A stretch of DNA of 57,403 nt. It comes from a virus. How positions within the stretch are numbered: position 1 is the stretch's first letter; each line of letters begins with the position of its first letter. The notes beneath the pieces were generated by a model. That model was not told the origin of the DNA and did not search any database. It saw only the letters and a program-made list of their open reading frames with translations. This document shows positions 54,508 to 57,403 of this stretch, piece after piece. The stretch is taken from IMG/VR virus record IMGVR_UViG_3300028590_000018, positions 1 to 57,403 of that record. The stretch is one strand, 5' to 3'. The position numbers and the translations under genes were made by a program.

Positions 54508-54525
54508 TCCCGGCCGGTGCCGGGA
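54508..54525 (-). repeat. Hairpin before copy B
   Basis: A perfect TCCCGGC-CGGT-GCCGGGA hairpin upstream of copy B; counterpart of the hairpin at 54301-54321. It could also end or process the transcript of the upstream genes (54559-55374). Confidence 0.5.
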
Positions 54526-54558
54526 CATCTATGTGGGCCAGCCTGTCGGGGCCAGCTG

Positions 54559-54828
54559 TCACGGCTTCCCGTTGGCTAGGCGCTGACGATCGCGGAATTC
54601 GCGATAGACAGGACGGCCGATGACCGATCGCCCGGTGTCGGTGATCCGCCAGAACGTGGGCACGGTGGTGCCGGAAGCGACCAAGCCGCGTGTCTCGAGC
54701 ATGCGCAGCGCGGTGCGCGCGGTGGGCGAGGTGAGGCCCGACAGGAGAGCGAGAGCCGTTGCGGTCTCGTGCTTCCCGAGCGCCTGCATGACACCCAAAA
54801 CCTTGGCTTGGGATTCGGTGAGCGCCAT
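54559..54828 (-). CDS. Winged-helix transcription regulator
   Basis: An 89-residue protein with a MarR/ArsR-like winged helix (MALTESQAKVLGVMQALGKH, then SPTARTALRMLETRGLVASG and FWRITDTGRSV). The ATG at 54828 has GGGGGGAA 5 bases upstream and overlaps the stop of the previous gene. It may regulate this accessory operon. It is the fourth gene of a coupled minus-strand set. Confidence 0.75.
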   Translation of the reverse strand: MALTESQAKVLGVMQALGKHETATALALLSGLTSPTARTALRMLETRGLVASGTTVPTFWRITDTGRSVIGRPVYREFRDRQRLANGKP

Positions 54829-55058
54829 CAGGATTCCCCCCATTTCTGGAACGCCTCGAGGAACTGGTCCATCGCCTCGATCGTCGGCAGGCCGTCAGGC
54901 ATGCGTGGAGGTTTCGGTGGTCCGACGAAGGCGTCCCGCTGGGGCAACTCGAAGTCGATGACGTCGCCGCCGCAAGTGACCGTCGCCCACGACCCGTCCT
55001 CACGCTGCAACATGCCCTGCGTGCGGCTTTCGTGATCCCAGAGAACGTTCCAGCTCAC
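54828..55058 (-). CDS. Small accessory protein
   Basis: A 76-residue protein with SRTQGMLQREDGSWATVTCG and a helical end (TIEAMDQFLEAFQKWGES). It overlaps the genes on both sides. Function unknown. Confidence 0.65.
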   Translation of the reverse strand: MSWNVLWDHESRTQGMLQREDGSWATVTCGGDVIDFELPQRDAFVGPPKPPRMPDGLPTIEAMDQFLEAFQKWGES

Positions 55059-55237
55059 TGGGTCACCACCGACCCGTAGGCGAGGGCGGTCATGTACTGC
55101 TCACAGCCTCCGTGCCCGGCGTGGAACGACAGCAGGTAGCGGGCGTGTTCCATGCCCTCTACAGCTGGTGTGGTGTCGCAGTTCTGGGCGGTGTTATCCC
55201 ATCTGGCCCGCACGTCGGCGGGAGCTACGGCGATCAC
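55055..55237 (-). CDS. Small accessory protein with Cys pair
   Basis: A 60-residue protein from GTG 55237, which overlaps the previous stop (GTGA). It has two Cys residues (NCDTT and GGCEQ) and a helix (EGMEHARYLLSFHAGHG). Function unknown. Confidence 0.55.
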   Translation of the reverse strand: MIAVAPADVRARWDNTAQNCDTTPAVEGMEHARYLLSFHAGHGGCEQYMTALAYGSVVTQ

Positions 55238-55374
55238 TGCTCGACCTCGGCGTCGACCTCGAAGGCACGGCGGTCTCTCGGATCGCGGATCGCCGGTCGC
55301 CCGAGCGCGAAACCAGCCCACGCAATGTTGATGGCGACGATGACGATGAAGGCGACGATTACTGGTCCGGGCAT
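55234..55374 (-). CDS. 46-residue membrane peptide, first gene of the minus-strand set
   Basis: A small protein with one hydrophobic segment (VIVAFIVIVAINIAWAGFAL) followed by a basic-acidic tail (RDPRDRRAFEVDAEVEQ). ATG 55374 is the first start after the structured region at 55416-55528. Overlaps the next gene by 4 bases. Function unknown. Confidence 0.6.
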   Translation of the reverse strand: MPGPVIVAFIVIVAINIAWAGFALGRPAIRDPRDRRAFEVDAEVEQ

Positions 55375-55415
55375 GGGCAGTACCCCTAGGCGCGTTGTTC
55401 GAATGTGGTTGTAGA

Positions 55416-55528
55416 AGCCCCCCGACGCCGGGGGTTCCGACGCCCTGGTCGGCTATGGCTACTCCGCTGACCAGGGCGCGCCCCACAATCGGGGTTCGGG
55501 GGCGAGGGGTTGTCCCGGCGTCGGGGCT
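55416..55528. other. Highly structured intergenic element
   Basis: A long-range stem pairs AGCCCCCCGACGCCGGG (55416-55432) with CCCGGCGTCGGGGCT (55514-55528), 15 pairs with one 2-base bulge. Inside it GCCCTGGTC (55442-55450) pairs with GACCAGGGC (55469-55477), and CCCC/GGGG (55481-55494) forms a third short stem. It lies between divergent genes (55374 minus, 55608 plus). It could be a small RNA, a riboregulator or a bidirectional terminator; no known RNA family is recognised. Confidence 0.5.
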
Positions 55529-55595
55529 CCCTGCGGATTGACGTTAAGACCTGATGACCATCTGAATGTTCGGAGATTGTTCGTTATTTCGGTGC

Positions 55596-55601
55596 TACGG
55601 T
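55596..55601 (+). promoter_or_regulatory. -10 element of a leaderless promoter
   Basis: TACGGT lies 6 bases before the ATG at 55608, so the message would begin at or near the start codon. No clear -35 is visible. The spacing is the same kind as at 4702 and 4826. Confidence 0.45.
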
Positions 55602-55607
55602 TGGGGC

Positions 55608-56771
55608 ATGCTCGAGAGTGACTCGGTGGGCGCACGCATCGCGCGCTACCGGAAAATGCGGGGGATGTCCCAACACCAGCTGGCCGCCGCGGCAGGCGTC
55701 AGCCGAAGCTTCCTGGCCCAGGTCGAATCCGGCGCGGGTATGGCCTCAACCACCTGGGTCGGCGCGGTCGCCCAAGCGCTGCGCATCGATGCGTCTCGCC
55801 TGTACTCCGATGAGGAGCAGGAGCAGACGCTCGACATCGTGCCGATCATTCGCCGAACATTGGCGGCGACCGACCTGATGGACGACGACGTCGAACCGGT
55901 CCCGCTGGAGCGGCTGCGTTCGCAGGTCGCCCAGGTAGGGCTGTGGCGGCGCGGCACCCAATACCGCAAGATCGCCCAAGTCCTTCCGGATCTGGTTGAC
56001 CACCTGCTGGTGTCCGGGCAGGAACACGGCCACCCTGCGTACGCGTTGCTGACCGACGCCTACCGTGCGGCGAACACGCTCAGCCACAAGATGGGGTACT
56101 CAGATCTCAGCCTCACCGCGACCGAGCGCATGGAGTGGGCGGCAACGAAATCCGGTGACCCGCTGCTGCTCGCGACCACCCACTACGTCAAGGCCGCGAC
56201 CTTGGCCAGGATCGGTGCGGGTAAGCAGGCCATGAAGCTGCTGACCCGATCAATGGCCGATATCGAACCGCTCGTCGACGAGGACGTCACCGCGGCGGCG
56301 GTGTACAGCACGCTGCACATGCGGGCCGGGACGATCGCGGCAACTCTCGCTGACGCTGACGCGTCCCGCTCCCATCTGGCTGAGGCGGCTCGGTTGGCGG
56401 AAGGCATCGGCGAGCGGGTCGTCTACGACACCGTCGTCGGGCCGACGAACGTGAAGCTGTACCAACTGTGCGCCGAGGTGGATCTGTGCAACCCAGAGCG
56501 AGGTGTGGAGATCGCGAAGAGCGTGCGCCTGCCGAAGGACATGGCGAGCGAACGCCAGACGTACTTCTGGCTGGATGCCGCTCGAGCGCACCTGCTCAAC
56601 CGCGATCCGGATTCGGCGATCGAGGCGTTGGCCGAGTCCCGGTCGGTCTCGCCGGAACACTTCCGTTCCTCGCCGACCGTTAAGGCGACCGTGCGCGCGG
56701 TGGCTGAGCAGCAGCGCCGCGCCAGTGACACTCTGCGATCGCTGGCGAACTCGGCGGGCGTAGCGGACTGA
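55608..56771 (+). CDS. XRE-family regulator with TPR-like C-terminal domain
   Basis: A 387-residue regulator of a type frequent on actinobacterial chromosomes. The helix-turn-helix is at about 5-65 (ARIARYRKMRGMSQHQLAAA, then GVSRSFLAQVESGAG). The rest is helical, TPR-like (YALLTDAYRAANTLSHKMG, then TMxAATLADADASRSHL-type repeats), which could bind a peptide or protein signal. ATG 55608 has no RBS and a -10 six bases upstream. As part of the plus-strand unit with 56771, ended by a strong terminator, it looks like an independently expressed lysogen gene. Confidence 0.85.
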   Translation: MLESDSVGARIARYRKMRGMSQHQLAAAAGVSRSFLAQVESGAGMASTTWVGAVAQALRIDASRLYSDEEQEQTLDIVPIIRRTLAATDLMDDDVEPVPLERLRSQVAQVGLWRRGTQYRKIAQVLPDLVDHLLVSGQEHGHPAYALLTDAYRAANTLSHKMGYSDLSLTATERMEWAATKSGDPLLLATTHYVKAATLARIGAGKQAMKLLTRSMADIEPLVDEDVTAAAVYSTLHMRAGTIAATLADADASRSHLAEAARLAEGIGERVVYDTVVGPTNVKLYQLCAEVDLCNPERGVEIAKSVRLPKDMASERQTYFWLDAARAHLLNRDPDSAIEALAESRSVSPEHFRSSPTVKATVRAVAEQQRRASDTLRSLANSAGVAD

Positions 56772-57022
56772 TGCCCTTGCCGACCGAACCTGCGTTCTAC
56801 CGGGACGCCAACGGCCACCTGTGGTTACTCGATGAGGATCACCGGTGGATGCACGCCGCACGCCGCCTCAACGACGGCACGCTGTCGCCGGTGATGGGCC
56901 GGTTCACTGGCCGTATGACGCCGCAGCAGTTCGAGTACATGGCTACCGGTCCGAGTGTGGATGTGTTGCCGCTCGAGCGCGTTGAGGTGGACGATATTCC
57001 ACCAGAGGTAGAATCTCCCTGA
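56771..57022 (+). CDS. Small partner of the XRE-TPR regulator
   Basis: An 83-residue protein joined to the regulator by TGATG. It has a beta-rich front (FYRDANGHLWLLDEDHRWMH) and an acidic end (VDDIPPEVESP). Co-transcription with the regulator suggests a functional link, such as a modulator or target. Family not recognised. Confidence 0.6.
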   Translation: MPLPTEPAFYRDANGHLWLLDEDHRWMHAARRLNDGTLSPVMGRFTGRMTPQQFEYMATGPSVDVLPLERVEVDDIPPEVESP

Positions 57023-57052
57023 TAGCCAAGATGGTCCGTGGTGGAACTCGCG

Positions 57053-57094
57053 AAACCGCCCCCGAAGACTTCGGTCTTCGGGGGCGGTTTCTTT
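57053..57094 (+). terminator. Very strong rho-independent terminator
   Basis: A perfect 17-base-pair stem (arms 57053-57069 and 57074-57090) with a TTCG tetraloop, followed by CTTTCC. It ends the regulator operon and lies between convergent genes (57022 plus, 57105 minus). Confidence 0.9.
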
Positions 57095-57104
57095 CCGTGT
57101 GAGG

Positions 57105-57403
57105 TCAGTTCGGGATCAGCGTCCAGGTGCCGCAGCCCTGGGTCTTGAACGCCTTATCAGTCGGCAGGATCGTCACCAACTGCTGGCCTGATTCCAGGCC
57201 GTTGTCGAGGATGGAACCGAACCCACCGGTGAGGTCCTTCATCCGTTCCCAGTAGCAGAACGATCCACCGGTGGCCTGCCAAGTGCCGGGCTCGATCTGT
57301 GTGCCGACCATGTATGTGCCGTCCTTGCGGATCGTGGTGGCCGGACCGGCTGGAGTGGTGGTTGCTGGCGTTGTGGTCGACGCCGTGGAGCGGGCGATGA
57401 CCG
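57105..57403 (-). CDS. Membrane-anchored secreted protein, 3' part (gene crosses the circle junction)
   Basis: C-terminal part of the 161-residue protein whose start is at 324. The domain reads GTYMVGTQIEPGTWQATGG, then CYWERMKDLTGGFGSILDN and KTQGCGTWTL; two Cys residues could form a disulphide outside the cell. Such domains are common at the end of secreted actinobacterial proteins of unknown function. Bases 57278-57403 repeat 12-137, so this part of the gene is present twice in the window. The stop lies 11 bases after a plus-strand terminator. Confidence 0.8.
   Translation of the reverse strand, partial: VIARSTASTTTPATTTPAGPATTIRKDGTYMVGTQIEPGTWQATGGSFCYWERMKDLTGGFGSILDNGLESGQQLVTILPTDKAFKTQGCGTWTLIPN
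57278..57403. repeat. Terminal direct repeat, right copy (circular overlap)
   Basis: Identical to 12-137 over 126 bases. Joining the copies restores one uninterrupted minus-strand gene of 162 codons including the stop, which confirms that the overlap is correct. Confidence 0.9.

Overview
The window is a complete temperate siphovirus (or circularised prophage) of a high-GC actinobacterium. The first and last 126 bases are identical (12-137 and 57278-57403), and one minus-strand gene reads correctly only when the ends are joined. The sequence is therefore a circular molecule of about 57.27 kb cut at an arbitrary point, with 11 fold-back bases added at the left end. A Nocardia, Rhodococcus or Gordonia-like host is an inference. 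It rests on the high GC, the frequent GTG starts, leaderless promoters, a lysin B-like serine esterase (such enzymes attack mycolic-acid envelopes), LGFP repeats in the endolysin and an attP that copies the 3' half of a tRNA-Pro gene.

Layout: (1) 425-2679, attP, tyrosine integrase and a convergent membrane protein. (2) 2733-5041, the immunity region: two XRE-type repressors, two candidate operator/promoter systems, a partly decayed duplicate of one convergent gene pair, and a leaderless Cro-like gene. (3) 5038-24218, one long early operon of about 55 small genes, mostly coupled by ATGA/GTGA overlaps. It carries an excisionase-like protein, an antirepressor, a recombination set (PD-(D/E)XK exonuclease, Erf/RecT-like annealing protein, HNH protein, RusA), a C5 methyltransferase, a lysin B-like esterase, a replication initiator with an iteron origin inside its gene, a DnaB-like helicase and a NrdH-like redoxin. 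(4) 24277-28406, a control protein, tRNA-Trp and an odd tRNA-His, a set of very small ORFs, an HNH endonuclease and a candidate cos region.

(5) 28407-53246, the late genes: small terminase, a large terminase split over two ORFs, portal, MuF-like protein, scaffold, decoration protein, capsid, connectors, tail tube, frameshifted tail chaperones, a tape measure with an NlpC/P60-like domain, baseplate proteins, a three-domain endolysin, holin-like proteins and several fibre-like proteins ending in an SGNH hydrolase. (6) 53299-57403 and 1-324, a mostly minus-strand block of lysogeny or accessory genes with its own terminators: lipoprotein, membrane proteins, a pair of 42-residue paralogues, a winged-helix protein, a leaderless XRE-TPR regulator on the plus strand, and the secreted protein that crosses the circle junction. 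In an integrated prophage this block would lie at the end opposite the integrase, where conversion genes usually sit.

How it works together: integrase recombines attP with the host tRNA-Pro. The 4433-4702 repressor and the 4826 Cro-like gene face each other across operators built from GGTCC units and appear to form the lysis-lysogeny switch. Release of the early promoter expresses excisionase, antirepressor and replication genes; the late block then builds and releases the particle.
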